Below are positions 53,166 to 63,700 of a stretch of DNA of 64,000 nucleotides, one piece after another. The notes under the pieces are model-generated. The model worked only from the letters and a program-made list of their open reading frames with translations. It was not told the DNA's origin and searched no databases. This stretch comes from Chryseobacterium sp. StRB126. Its GTDB lineage: Bacteria > Bacteroidota > Bacteroidia > Flavobacteriales > Weeksellaceae. The stretch is from the NCBI RefSeq assembly GCF_000829375.1, contig NZ_AP014624.1:4092001-4156000 (forward strand), read 5' to 3'. The position numbers and the translations under genes are program-made. The stretch's first letter is position 1. Every line of letters starts with the position of its first letter.

Positions 53166-55517
53166 TTAAAAATTTAAGATTTCAGCCAATAATCCATCAC
53201 CTTCCTTTTCCAAGGCTAATATATCCTTTGTTACTTCCTCCAAACTTCGTAATGGTACAGGTTGATAAAAATATTTATTGAAGCTTAATTCATAACCGAT
53301 CTTTACAGAATCCAATGCAATCCAGCTTTCTTCAGCATACGGTTTTACTTCTCTCAGAAAATAACCATGTATATTATCTTTTAAAGGAATGCTTTCACTG
53401 TCACGCAGGTCGCTTTCGGTTTCATATATGGTATATTCCCCTTTCTTAGTTGTTGGGAAGTAGCCATAATAAGGTAAGTCTTTTTCTGTACAACCTAAAT
53501 AATCCAGTAAATCAGATAGTTTTTGACTGTTTAACTTTTCTACTTTTTTAATGACTTTATCAGCTTCTTCATCATACCAGCTTACCGTATCCAGAATCTG
53601 TTTCTTTTCAGAAGCAGAAAGTTTGGTTTTATCCAGCTTCAGAACTTCATCTACTTTGGCAACAAATTCATTAAAATTGGTATATACTTCCGTTCCCAAT
53701 ACTTCCATCAAACGAAATGCTGTTTGATAAAGTTGCTCCTGTCTGTTCCAACTTTCTTTTTTTAGATAACCTGCCAGTTGCTTAGCATTAATATTCAGGT
53801 CATGCTTTTCTATGTAATTTTCAACTTCTTTTTTGTATTTCTCTAAACCTTCGTACACTTCCATTCCATATGTATCATACAGCCCTTTTGAAAATGCGGG
53901 TTGAGATTTGTCCCACTTCAATGCTTCTATTTTCTCGGAAGTAAATTGAGATTTCAAACGTTTGGGTCTTTCTATATTGACTTTATAATATCCAAAGTCA
54001 GCATTTTCAAAAACTTTACTGGCGATATTTCCAGTTTCTTTTTTGTCAAGTTCATCCAGTTGAAGATAACACTTGACAATCTCCTGAATATGCTGTTTGG
54101 TAAGTTCACAGTTTTTATTACCAAGATTTTTTCTCAATTTCTGATACATTTCACTTGCATCAATCAGCTGAACCTTACCTTTACGTTGTGCAGGCTTATT
54201 GTTGCTGAGAATCCAGACATAAGTGGTAATTCCTGTATTATAAAAAATATTATTGGGAAGCTGAATAATCACATCCAGCAAATCATTTTCAATAATGTAT
54301 CTTCGAATATTGCTTTCTCCACCACCTGCATCTCCTGTAAACAGGCTCGACCCATTGTGGACTGAAGCAATACGGCTACCTATAGTATTTTTTGAAGTAA
54401 CGGCTTTCATTTTATCTACCATTTCCATCAGGAAAAGCAATTGACCGTCACTGCTTCTTGGTACAGCATCAACAACTTCTTCTTCGCCCCAGTAATTTTT
54501 TAGTTTGATAAGAAATCGGTTGTCTATAACATCTTTTCCGTCTTTAATGTATTTCTGTTCACTTGCCCAGCTTTTTCCGTAAGGCGGATTAGACAGCATG
54601 AAATCGAATTTCGTTCCGGCAAACTCATCTGTAGACAAGGTAGAACCTACTTTAATGTGTTCAGGATCTTTACCCTTAATCATCATATCCGACTTACAGA
54701 TAGCGTAGGTTTCATCATTCACCTCCTTTCCAAACATGTATACTGAGGTATTTGTCGCTTTTATTTCTCCTTCTTCATCTGTGATAAAGAGTTCAGATTC
54801 TGTTAGCATTCCACCCGTTCCACAAGCTGGGTCATAGATAGTAATTACTGAAGGTATTTTTTCTTTTATGGGCTCAAAAACCAAATGCGTCATCAAGTCG
54901 ATCACTTCACGAGGGGTATAGTGTTCACCAGCCTCTTCATTATTATCTTCATTGAATTTCCTGATTAGTTCCTCAAAAACATAACCCATTCCAAGATTTG
55001 TTAGCGCCGGCATTTTTCTTCCGGAAGTATCTAGTTTTTCAAAAGGAGTCAGATTAATATCAGGTGAAGTGAATTTTTCAAGTACATCCAGCAAAACATC
55101 TTTGTTTGCCATATGTTTTATTTGTGCTCTCAATTTGAACATCTCAATAATTTCCTGCACATTAGCACTAAAACCATTTAGGTAGTCTTCAAAATTTCCT
55201 AACAAAATTTGTTGACTATTTGTAGCAGAAGAATGCAGACTTTGTAGTGTCCATTCGCTAGTGTTATAGAAAACATATTTAGAAGCAGCTGTCATTCCTT
55301 TATCATCCCATTCGGTAAACTTCATTGTCTCCTTTTGGAAAACTACTTCTTCAAGGACATGCTGCTTGGTAGGTTCTAGTAAAGCATCTAATCTCCTAAG
55401 AACAACCATTGGCAATATTACATCTCTATATTTTCCTCTTACATAAACGTCTCTTAAACAGTCATCTGCAATACTCCAGATAAACGAGACCAGTCTGTTG
55501 TGTACAGCGTGATTCAT
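53166..55517 (-). CDS. hsdM: Type I restriction-modification DNA adenine methyltransferase
   Basis: A 783-residue HsdM, which is first in the operon. An N-terminal helical domain (N12 class) is followed by the N6-adenine methyltransferase core: SAM-binding motif YDPACGTGGMLTESEL near residue 228 and catalytic NPPYGKSW near 309. The part after about residue 500 is longer than in classic HsdM (about 520 residues), with coiled-coil stretches and an extra C-terminal region ending in repeated strands; such long HsdM forms are known in Bacteroidota. It methylates the target adenine to protect the host. Confidence 0.94.
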   Translation of the reverse strand: MNHAVHNRLVSFIWSIADDCLRDVYVRGKYRDVILPMVVLRRLDALLEPTKQHVLEEVVFQKETMKFTEWDDKGMTAASKYVFYNTSEWTLQSLHSSATNSQQILLGNFEDYLNGFSANVQEIIEMFKLRAQIKHMANKDVLLDVLEKFTSPDINLTPFEKLDTSGRKMPALTNLGMGYVFEELIRKFNEDNNEEAGEHYTPREVIDLMTHLVFEPIKEKIPSVITIYDPACGTGGMLTESELFITDEEGEIKATNTSVYMFGKEVNDETYAICKSDMMIKGKDPEHIKVGSTLSTDEFAGTKFDFMLSNPPYGKSWASEQKYIKDGKDVIDNRFLIKLKNYWGEEEVVDAVPRSSDGQLLFLMEMVDKMKAVTSKNTIGSRIASVHNGSSLFTGDAGGGESNIRRYIIENDLLDVIIQLPNNIFYNTGITTYVWILSNNKPAQRKGKVQLIDASEMYQKLRKNLGNKNCELTKQHIQEIVKCYLQLDELDKKETGNIASKVFENADFGYYKVNIERPKRLKSQFTSEKIEALKWDKSQPAFSKGLYDTYGMEVYEGLEKYKKEVENYIEKHDLNINAKQLAGYLKKESWNRQEQLYQTAFRLMEVLGTEVYTNFNEFVAKVDEVLKLDKTKLSASEKKQILDTVSWYDEEADKVIKKVEKLNSQKLSDLLDYLGCTEKDLPYYGYFPTTKKGEYTIYETESDLRDSESIPLKDNIHGYFLREVKPYAEESWIALDSVKIGYELSFNKYFYQPVPLRSLEEVTKDILALEKEGDGLLAEILNF

Positions 55518-55847
55518 TCAAAAATTTTAAAAAGCACAATTTACAACTTTTGTGGCTACTGCTAAATATGGAAAACCATAAAAAGGTAAAATAATACACT
55601 AAAGATTTGATCTGTAGTAAGAGTATGAAAGCTTCCTTTTATTAAACAAAATCTTTTGTATCTTTTAACTTTGTAAAATATTCGATTTGTGATTAAATTT
55701 ATTCGGAATAAATGATAACGTTTCAATAGTCTTACCAGATGATTTCTCTAATTCCTACGCCCATCATAATACTTTAACACCCTTTATACCCTATCCCCAG
55801 ATAAATTTTCGTTCTTTTGCAAAAAGTTTTAATTTTTAAATAAGCCC
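55518..55847. other. Divergent promoter region between hsdM and the acyltransferase
   Basis: A 330-base AT-rich divergent region. TAACTTTG at 55666-55673 matches the plus-strand -7 consensus, about 175 bases before the acyltransferase, but a TTG at the -33 distance is missing. No clear minus-strand promoter for hsdM was found. Confidence 0.35.
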
Positions 55848-56981
55848 ATGTCGAAGTTTGATGAAATCCGGTATTTTCATGATCATGAAGTGAACGAAAG
55901 ATTGCAGAGCATAGCCCGCGATCCGATGATGAAAGCACTGATGACCTTTACTTTTCCCGGTGTGGATGAGCAGGTTTGGCTGGAACAGTTTAAAGAGGTT
56001 CATTCCATCAGCGATTTTCAGCACCAGTTTGTGGCCTATGCCGTTCGCCAGATTCTTGCCAAGAGTTCTGAAGGGTTAACCACTTCAGGTTTCGATAAGC
56101 TTGATAAAAACACTTCTTACCTTTATATTTCGAACCACAGGGATATTGTACTGGATACTTCACTCCTTAATCTTGTTTTGCTGGAAAGCGGCCATATTAT
56201 GACGGCTTCAGCCATTGGTGACAATCTTGTCAAAAGAAATTTTCTGAATGTACTGGCCAAACTAAACCGCAATTTCTTAGTTCAGAGAGGACTTTCCCTT
56301 CGTGATCAGCTTACAAGTTCACAGGTGATGTCCGAATATATTAAAGAACAGCTACTTCAGGAAAATCGCTCCGTATGGATTGCCCAGCGGGAAGGCCGTG
56401 CTAAAGACGGGAATGATGCTACTCAGCAAGGGGTTTTAAAAATGCTAGCCATGGCAGCCGGAGATCAATCTCTAATTGAGTATTTTAAAACATTAAAGAT
56501 CGTTCCTATCTCCATTTCCTATGAGTATGATCCTACAGATTCCCTAAAAATGCCTCAATTGCTGGCACAGCACAGGGATGAGGAATATATTAAAGGAAAA
56601 AACGAAGATTTTACAACGATACTCAGCGGAATTTTAGGACAAAAGAAAAGAATTCATCTGCATGCCGGTGACGTTATTGATACAGAATTGGATGAAATTG
56701 CCGCTACGATTGAAAATAAAAACAAGCAATTGCAGGCTATTGCACAGTTGATTGATAATTCCATCATTCAAAATTACAAGCTTTGGCCTACAAAATATAT
56801 AGCTTACGATCTGATCAATGATACAGACACCTATGCTTCTCAATATACAGAACAGGAAAAACAATTGTTTATCCGAAGGCTGGAGATGCGTATAGATCCT
56901 TCTGATCCTGTTTCTAAAGAATATTTCCTGGCAATGTATGCCAATCCTTTGGTGAATAAATTAAAAGCGGAAGAAAAGTAG
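55848..56981 (+). CDS. Glycerol-phosphate acyltransferase family protein (PlsB/GPAT type)
   Basis: A 377-residue soluble-looking acyltransferase. The first block is ISNHRDIVLDTSLL near residue 95, a variant of the H-x4-D motif in which five residues separate His and Asp. NFLVQRGLSLRDQLTSSQ is block II-like. IAQREGRAKDGNDATQQGVL near residue 180 is block III, the glycerol-phosphate-binding motif in its PlsB-like form. The enzyme family transfers acyl chains to glycerol-3-phosphate or lysophosphatidate at the inner membrane. The variant spacing is shared by Bacteroidota homologues as I remember them. It is monocistronic, followed by the repeat region. Confidence 0.8.
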   Translation: MSKFDEIRYFHDHEVNERLQSIARDPMMKALMTFTFPGVDEQVWLEQFKEVHSISDFQHQFVAYAVRQILAKSSEGLTTSGFDKLDKNTSYLYISNHRDIVLDTSLLNLVLLESGHIMTASAIGDNLVKRNFLNVLAKLNRNFLVQRGLSLRDQLTSSQVMSEYIKEQLLQENRSVWIAQREGRAKDGNDATQQGVLKMLAMAAGDQSLIEYFKTLKIVPISISYEYDPTDSLKMPQLLAQHRDEEYIKGKNEDFTTILSGILGQKKRIHLHAGDVIDTELDEIAATIENKNKQLQAIAQLIDNSIIQNYKLWPTKYIAYDLINDTDTYASQYTEQEKQLFIRRLEMRIDPSDPVSKEYFLAMYANPLVNKLKAEEK

Positions 56982-56987
56982 TTTCTT

Positions 56988-57220
56988 TAACCACAGATCT
57001 GCACAGATATTTTTTGGCTACTAATGTACGAATGAATAAAAAAATTGTGCATTCGTGGCCAAATATTGAAGAGTTTTATAAACGCAAAGATTTTATCTTC
57101 ATACCGTAAAATGGTAAGGGAGCAAAGAGGGGAATCAATGAAATTGATTCTTACTAAGCGGATGCATAACATAAAGCTTCTTCAGCGACAAAGTCGCTAT
57201 TCTTAGCCTCCTAAAATAAA
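56988..57220. repeat. Structured intergenic repeat, copy 1
   Basis: A 233-base element, repeated at 57351-57583 with about 90 percent identity by eye. It begins with CCACAGATCTGCACAGAT and contains several inverted repeats: GAATCAAT-GAA-ATTGATTC (57132-57150), AGCGAC-AAA-GTCGCT near 57185, and TACC...GGTA near 57105. It codes for nothing convincing. Elements with this kind of beginning occur often between genes in Chryseobacterium, from memory. Confidence 0.8.
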
Positions 57221-57350
57221 ACATTTGAATCATTAATTCTTTGCGTCAAAAAAAAATAAACCATTAAGAAATGTGAAGGTTTTAAGGTAGATTAAAATTC
57301 ATCAAAGATAAATGTAGAGGGCCATTGATCTAACAGGTTCTGTTATTTTA

Positions 57351-57583
57351 TAACCACAGATCTACACAGATATTTTTGGCCACTAATGCACGATTTTTTT
57401 ATTCATTCGTGAATTAGTGGCTAAATATTGAAGGGTTTTATAAACGTAAAGATTTTATCTTCATACCGTAAAATGGTAAGGGAGCAAAGAGGGGAATCAA
57501 TGAAATTGATTCTTACTAAGCGGATGCATAACATATAGCTTCTTCAGCGATAAAGTAGCCACTCTTAGCTTTCTAAAATAAAT
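57351..57583. repeat. Structured intergenic repeat, copy 2
   Basis: Second copy of the 233-base element, 130 bases behind copy 1 and in the same orientation. The GAATCAAT stem is intact (57494-57512), whereas the AGCGAC/GTCGCT stem has decayed to AGCGAT/GTAGCC. From 57584 to the promoter at 57852 only AT-rich sequence is seen. Confidence 0.8.
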
Positions 57584-57851
57584 TACAAATTATCTAAAAA
57601 TTACAAGAGCTCCTTCATCATGTTTTCACACAATCGCTATAATTAAGTAATAATTTTGCATAATTAATCCATATTTATTTAACATAATATCACAAATATG
57701 GGATATAATTAGATTTTTTTCACTCTTAAAACATTAAAAATGCTTTTTTTTCAAAAAAAAATAAAATATTGTAAAATTATGAATAACAAGTTGTTAAGTT
57801 TTAATTATTAAATGAAAAACTAAAAAACAATTGCTTTATTCATTTTAGAAT

Positions 57852-57882
57852 TTGGCTAGTTAATAAAAATTTATTTCCTTTG
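57852..57882 (+). promoter_or_regulatory. Possible promoter of the receptor/lanthipeptide locus
   Basis: TTG at 57852-57854, a 20-base spacer, and TTCCTTTG at 57875-57882, one base away from the TAnnTTTG consensus. It lies 38 bases before the receptor start codon. The purine-rich GGAGGGG after it is closer to the start than the -7 element but too far away to be the ribosome binding site. Confidence 0.5.
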
Positions 57883-57919
57883 GAGGGGAATAATAATCAC
57901 TCCAAACCAAACTAATAAC

Positions 57920-60298
57920 ATGATACTAAGTAAATTTACTTCTCCTTTAACTGTACTTACACTTTTAAGTAGTGGCGTTGTATTTGCTCAGGAATTCTCT
58001 GTTACAGGTAAGATCACAGACTCTAATAAGCAGCCGCTTCAATTTGTTCAAATCAAATTACAAAACACTGATAAAACATTAGTAGTAAATGGATTAACTG
58101 ACAGTTCAGGTAACTTTTCCCTTAAAGGCGAAAAAGGTGATTATATTCTGATTGCTGAATATCTCGGTAAAAAATATCTTGAAAAGAAGATTAGCCTTCA
58201 GTCTAGTGTAGATTTAGGCCAAATTCAAATTACGGAAGATCAATCTATAAAAATAGAGGCCGTAAACATCAAATCATCAAAAAAACTTATTGAAAGAAAA
58301 GTTGATCGTTTAGTATATAACGTTGAAAATTCTATTGCTTCTCAGGGGATGACGGGATTAGATGCTTTACGAAACACTCCGCTCATTAGAATTCAGAATG
58401 AAAATGTTTCTATCGTAGGAAAAGGGAATGTAGTGGTTATGATTAATGATCGATTAATCAATCTTTCACAAAATGAATTAGCGGGTTATTTACAGTCTCT
58501 GAGGTCTGATGATATTTCTAAAATTGAAGTGATTACCACTCCGCCTTCAAAATATGAAGCGCAAGGTAACAGCGGAATGATTAATATCATCATGAAAAAA
58601 AATCCAAATCTGGGCTGGAGCGGAAATGCCAGTGCCTCTTATCAGAAAACCAGTTATTATGGGTTTGGATCAGGTTTAACATTGAATTATCAGTCAAAGA
58701 AAATCAGTACCTCACTGAAACTTCGTCAGTATAATAATTCAGCAAAACCTAAAGGAACAAGAAGTCTTATAGGGTCAGACAATAGCATCTACACTAATGA
58801 AGTAAGAAAAGATGAAGTAAAAATACTAGGTTTTAACTACAGCCTAGATTATAAGATTAATGCTAAACAAAATATAGGAGTCATTTACGACTTTAACAGG
58901 CAGCGCAGCACTATGAATGCTGATGGAGCAAGCAGATACGAGCGCCTTGGGATTGTGGATTCCACATTAAGCACCGTCCAGAAGCAAGTTTGGAAAACAC
59001 CTACACATACTTTAAATGCATATTATGATCTTAAATTAGATACTTTAGGAAAAAAATTGAGCATAACAGCCAACTACCTCAACAATGCGCCTGATAAAAT
59101 AAATGATTTTAATACATTAAATAATTTCTCAGCGCTGGAAACTACAATTCGGAATAGCAGTTATATGAATTATAACATCTATTCGGGACAGGCAGATCTT
59201 ACCCTTCCTTCCCAATGGGGAAATATTGAAACAGGGGTAAAATATACATCATTTGATAATAAATCCAATGTTGAATATTACAATCTTATAGGTCCGGACT
59301 ATGTTATAAACCCTGCTAATAGTAATAATTTTCATTATAAAGAGCATAATTATGCTGCTTATTTAAGCTATCAAAAAGATTTCAGTGAAAAATGGTCTGC
59401 AAAAGCAGGTTTAAGATATGAGTATACTCAATTTAATGGTACCAATTCAGAAGTACAGGGAAATATAGCTGAAGGTAAATATGGCAGGTTATTTCCTACT
59501 GCCTATGTACGATATAAGCCTAGTGATGACCATGTATTTTCTCTTAGCTATTCCAAAAGAATAGAAAGGCCAAGCTTTCAGACGCTTAATCCTTTCAGAT
59601 GGTATACCAATCCTTATATGTATTTTACAGGGACTCCTACTTTGTCTCCTTCCTATAATGATAATGTTGAGCTCACCTATACGCTTAAAAATAAGTTCAG
59701 CGCAACACTATATAATCAGTATAATAAAAACGGATTATCAAATATAGCCCGCCTTGTGAATGGGATCTATACTAATGTTTTTGAAAATGCATATAACGAA
59801 AATAAAATAGGGTTACAATTAGCCTATAATGAGACTTTCTTCAACATCTGGGAAACATCATTAAGTGCAACGGGAACCTATGCATCCACAAAACCGATTA
59901 TCCCTGAAGCAGAAAAAATTGAATTGTCTTCATTTTCATACACCATATATAATACAATAAGCCTTAATAAAGCTAAAACATGGTCTTTATTAGTGAATTT
60001 CTGGCATGACCTGCCTTATGTATATTCTAATATAAAGATCAAAACCCAAATGAACTTTTCTCCGGGGATTAAAGCATCATTTTTTGATAAAAAGCTAAAT
60101 ATTAGTGCCGTATTAAATGACCTGTTCAGAACATTAACCAGTGAAGGATATTCTTACAACGCAGGTTACCGTAATGAGTTTTACAATTACTTTGACCAAA
60201 GAAGACTGAACCTGAGTGTCAATTATTCTTTTGGAAATAAGAAAGTAAAAGGAGCAGGAAAAAGTATAAGGTTCGAAGAAAAATCAAGAGCTAATTAA
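57920..60298 (+). CDS. Outer-membrane beta-barrel receptor with N-terminal carboxypeptidase-regulatory-like domain
   Basis: A 792-residue outer-membrane protein. A signal peptide (residues 1-24, ending GVVFAQ) is followed by a CarboxypepD_reg-like beta domain (FSVTGKITDSNKQPLQFVQI to about residue 105). A TonB-receptor-like plug (about 110-225, GMTGLDALRNTPLIRIQNENV, IEVITTPPSKYEAQGNSGMI) and a large barrel of the OMP_b-brl_3 type complete it. No SusD partner follows, so it is not a glycan importer of the Sus kind. The lanthipeptide precursor starts only 80 bases downstream, on the same strand. It may export, import or bind the peptide, or it may be an unrelated neighbour. Confidence 0.85.
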   Translation: MILSKFTSPLTVLTLLSSGVVFAQEFSVTGKITDSNKQPLQFVQIKLQNTDKTLVVNGLTDSSGNFSLKGEKGDYILIAEYLGKKYLEKKISLQSSVDLGQIQITEDQSIKIEAVNIKSSKKLIERKVDRLVYNVENSIASQGMTGLDALRNTPLIRIQNENVSIVGKGNVVVMINDRLINLSQNELAGYLQSLRSDDISKIEVITTPPSKYEAQGNSGMINIIMKKNPNLGWSGNASASYQKTSYYGFGSGLTLNYQSKKISTSLKLRQYNNSAKPKGTRSLIGSDNSIYTNEVRKDEVKILGFNYSLDYKINAKQNIGVIYDFNRQRSTMNADGASRYERLGIVDSTLSTVQKQVWKTPTHTLNAYYDLKLDTLGKKLSITANYLNNAPDKINDFNTLNNFSALETTIRNSSYMNYNIYSGQADLTLPSQWGNIETGVKYTSFDNKSNVEYYNLIGPDYVINPANSNNFHYKEHNYAAYLSYQKDFSEKWSAKAGLRYEYTQFNGTNSEVQGNIAEGKYGRLFPTAYVRYKPSDDHVFSLSYSKRIERPSFQTLNPFRWYTNPYMYFTGTPTLSPSYNDNVELTYTLKNKFSATLYNQYNKNGLSNIARLVNGIYTNVFENAYNENKIGLQLAYNETFFNIWETSLSATGTYASTKPIIPEAEKIELSSFSYTIYNTISLNKAKTWSLLVNFWHDLPYVYSNIKIKTQMNFSPGIKASFFDKKLNISAVLNDLFRTLTSEGYSYNAGYRNEFYNYFDQRRLNLSVNYSFGNKKVKGAGKSIRFEEKSRAN

Positions 60299-60378
60299 CA
60301 TAAAAATACACGCGCGTGCAGGAGAAACTCGAAAATCCTTTAAAAGAGTAGAGACTAAATTTATAAAATTTTAATATC

Positions 60379-60564
60379 ATGAACAACAAATTCAGCCAAC
60401 TGCAATTAAACAAAAAAACAATTGCTAAATTAAACGAAAGACAACTAAGCACAGTAAAAGGAGGTAACAAAGCTATTACACCGGTAAGAGAAGGTGATTG
60501 CACAACTACTTCTGTTACAAACAATTGCACCACTACATCAACAACTGGAGCAACTAACTTATAA
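60379..60564 (+). CDS. lanA: Class I lanthipeptide precursor peptide
   Basis: A 61-residue peptide with a Bacteroidota-type lanthipeptide leader: LQLNKKTIAKLNERQLSTV, then KGG with a double-glycine cleavage site after Gly29. The predicted core (residues 30-61) has Cys41 and Cys50, eleven Thr and two Ser. The core contains the same C-T-T-T-S unit twice, nine residues apart (41-45 and 50-54). Dehydrated Thr/Ser plus the two cysteines would allow two (methyl)lanthionine rings. The dehydratase and cyclase genes follow. Which residues are modified cannot be predicted safely, and the mature product is unknown. Confidence 0.88.
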   Translation: MNNKFSQLQLNKKTIAKLNERQLSTVKGGNKAITPVREGDCTTTSVTNNCTTTSTTGATNL

Positions 60565-60572
60565 ATTATTCT

Positions 60573-60607
60573 GAAACCTTCCCTTTTGAAGAAACTGGGA
60601 AGGTTTC
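60573..60607 (+). terminator. Terminator or attenuator between precursor and LanB
   Basis: A perfect 11-base stem (GAAACCTTCCC and its complement) with a 13-base loop, followed by a T-rich run (TTTTATTTT). It lies 9 bases behind the precursor stop codon. Such partial terminators in lanthipeptide operons keep precursor mRNA more abundant than the enzyme mRNA. Confidence 0.85.
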
Positions 60608-60706
60608 TTTTATTTTCTCAGCTATAAATCCAGCTTATACTGGTGATTAATAGCATCCATCCCATTATCTTTTATCCTAAGAAGTCTCATTTATAATACA
60701 AAAAAA

Positions 60707-63700
60707 TTGAAACCAAACTTCCTTATTCCTACAAATTTTTTTGTGGTCAGAATTTCGACCCTTCCATTTACCAACATGAAGCAGTTGAATGATGCCATGA
60801 TGGCAAAAGACATTCATGTGGTTAAAAGATATTTTGCGGAAACAATTTTCCTCAATGCTTTATATCTTGCCACAAGAACTTTCTACAATATAGCATTGGA
60901 TTGGCTAAATGACAAAGAAACCATCTTTGATCCTTCAGACCGAGTTCTTCAAAGTTTATACAAATATTATTCCAGAATGTGCACCAGATGCACACCGTAT
61001 GGGTTGTTTGCGGGTTTTAATTCAGGAAAAACATACCAAGGTGAAACAAATATTCTGTTAAAAAATAATGATCTTATTTTAAAAGTACGAACAGATGTAC
61101 TTTTCCTCAGAAAATTAAAAGACATTATCATCGCAGAGAATAATGAAAAAATTCCTTATTTTCTCAATAACACTCTTTATACCAGTGGAGATAACTGGAG
61201 ATACATCAGCTGGAGTGAACGTTATGATTATGAAATAAATGAAGTTCCTATAAATCCTATCCTGAGTTCTATTATTGATCAGGCTCAAAGCGGGACCACC
61301 ATTTCTGAAATACAAAACCTTATTTCACGACAAATACCGGATATTGATGACCATGAAATTATAGAATACATCAACTCCCTGATAGAAAGTAAAATATTGG
61401 TTGATAAACTTCCACCGTATATGACGAGTCTGGAAGATCCATTATCAGAACTCCAAAAATATCTTACGCAATATGGATATAAAACAGATTCATTACAATC
61501 GATTGCAAAAATACAAGATAAAACATATGATGTTTTTACATCAAACTCTATCGTAGAAGAAATTGAAAACAAAGCTCAGGAATTTTCAGATATCATAGAT
61601 GAAAACAGACAAATCGTTCAAATTGATTCTATCATTCCACTAGCACACCAGTCCGTTAACCAAAAGGTAACTTCTTTACTATCCAAAAGAACCGAAGAAT
61701 TAATTCCATTGGTGAAAGCTAAGCCTAATCACAGGCTATCAAACTTCACTAAGCGGTTTATTAGGAAATTCGAAACCATGGAGGTACCATTGGTTAAAGC
61801 TCTTGATCCGGACTTTGGGGTAGGATATGATTATCACATCAGTGGCAATCTTGAAGAAACTCCCTTACTGGATGAGCTCTATTTTACTTTTGAAGATTCA
61901 GAGAACCATGAAAGCGTTCCCCCTATTGTCAAATTGGTTCTTGACAAATATATTCATTGTTTTTCTCCTGAAACTTTTACCCCTGTCGTCTTAACGGAGC
62001 AAGATGTAAAAGAAGTAGGTAAAAAACAGGATCCACCTCTTTCTTTTGGCTATAACAATCATATATTTGGTTCATTTATATGTAAATCTCAGGAGGATAT
62101 TGATAATGGAAATTTTAAATTTCTTACCGTTTCTCCTATTCCTACTCCATTGGCTAATATTGTATTGTCAAGATTTGCATATCATGATCCTGCATTGGCC
62201 GAAAACTTAAAAACAATTTCTGAAAAAGATTCGGAAGATTGTATTTATGCAGAATTACTTCATCATAGAGAGGACAGGCTGGGCAATGTTTTACAACGGC
62301 CCAACTTTCATACCTATGAATTACCTTATGTTTCAGAAAGTAAAAATAATGGAGATTCTGTTATATTAATTAATGATATTTATATCCGTTTTGAAAACGG
62401 AAGATTAAAGCTAAGATCAAAAAAACTCAACAAAGAAATAAGACCAAAGTACACTAATGCCTATAATTATGGGGACAATCAGCTCCCGGTTATCAAGTTT
62501 TTAGGCGATTATCAATTCAATGGGATTGACTTAGGGTTTCTTTGGAATTGGGGATTTCTTGAAAAAAACAGTTTCCTTCCCCGAGTGGAATACAAAGAAT
62601 TTATTCTGTCGGAAGCCTGCTGGCGAATTGACATGGATAAAGATATGACCGCTGAAAAACTGAAAAAGCTGGTCATCAACAAATGTATTCCTCAGTTCTG
62701 CACCATTAAAGAGAGAGATAATGTTCTGGTTTTGGACACTACTAATGAAACCTGTCTCCATATTCTGGCAAGACAGATTACAAAAGAAAACATCTTCTTG
62801 TATGAATACTTTGAGCCTTTGCAATTACCTAACGAAAATGGAAAATCATTTGCGTCCGAATTTATCTTCCCATTTACAGTAAAAGAAGAGAAAACATCAT
62901 CTGCCCATAATTTTACAGAGCATACCGAGACAAAGAAAAGAAAATATATTCCGGGTGATGAGTGGAGTTTTTATAAGATCTATACAAGTCATAAATATGC
63001 GGATACCATCATTACAGAAGTTCTTGCAGATTATGTAGAACATTTCGAACAGGATGATCCTGAATGTCCATGGTTCTTTCTGAGATTTCAGGACCCTGAG
63101 TATCATGTACGTTTCCGGATCAAGAAAAAAATTAATGAAGCAAGCCTTCAGTATCTGAATAACAAACTTTCTGTACTTCTTGAAAATGAAATGATCAGCT
63201 CTTTTGAAATTGATACCTACAAACAGGAAATTGAAAGATACGGCGCTGAAAATATAGAGCTTTCAGAGAAATTGTTCTATTATGACAGCTTAGCAGTCAT
63301 GAACTTTCTTACCATTGAAAATCTTACTGAAGAAATAAGATGGAAAACAGGTGTTTTTTCACTGAATCGGCTTATGGATGATTTTGAGGTTTCTCTGGAT
63401 GATAGAATTCGCTTATTTGAACAGCTCTATCAAACATTTCTTCCTGAGCATGTGGATCATTCCAATCCGGAATATGTACAAAAATTTAAAAAATCAATAG
63501 ATAAAAAATACAGAGAAAACAGAGATTATCTTGAATCTGTTCTCCGTCAGCATGATTACAGCGAAATAGAAGATTTCATTCACCCGTTTATAACACGATC
63601 AGAAAATATAAGAGAACTAACCTCTTTAATAAAAAATACAAAATCTGGTACTTCATATATTACTTTATTGCAGGATTATGTACACATGAATATGAACCGT

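Noticed and set aside
53901-54365. Plus-strand frame of 154 codons opposite hsdM
   Set aside because: It is the complementary-strand shadow of a strongly conserved methyltransferase gene and has no domain of its own.
56988-57583. CRISPR array
   Set aside because: There are only two long repeats of 233 bases with one spacing and no short regular repeats, so the pattern is a duplicated intergenic element.
57920-60298. SusC-type glycan importer
   Set aside because: No SusD gene follows and the barrel type is OMP_b-brl_3-like, not the larger SusC form of about 1000 residues.
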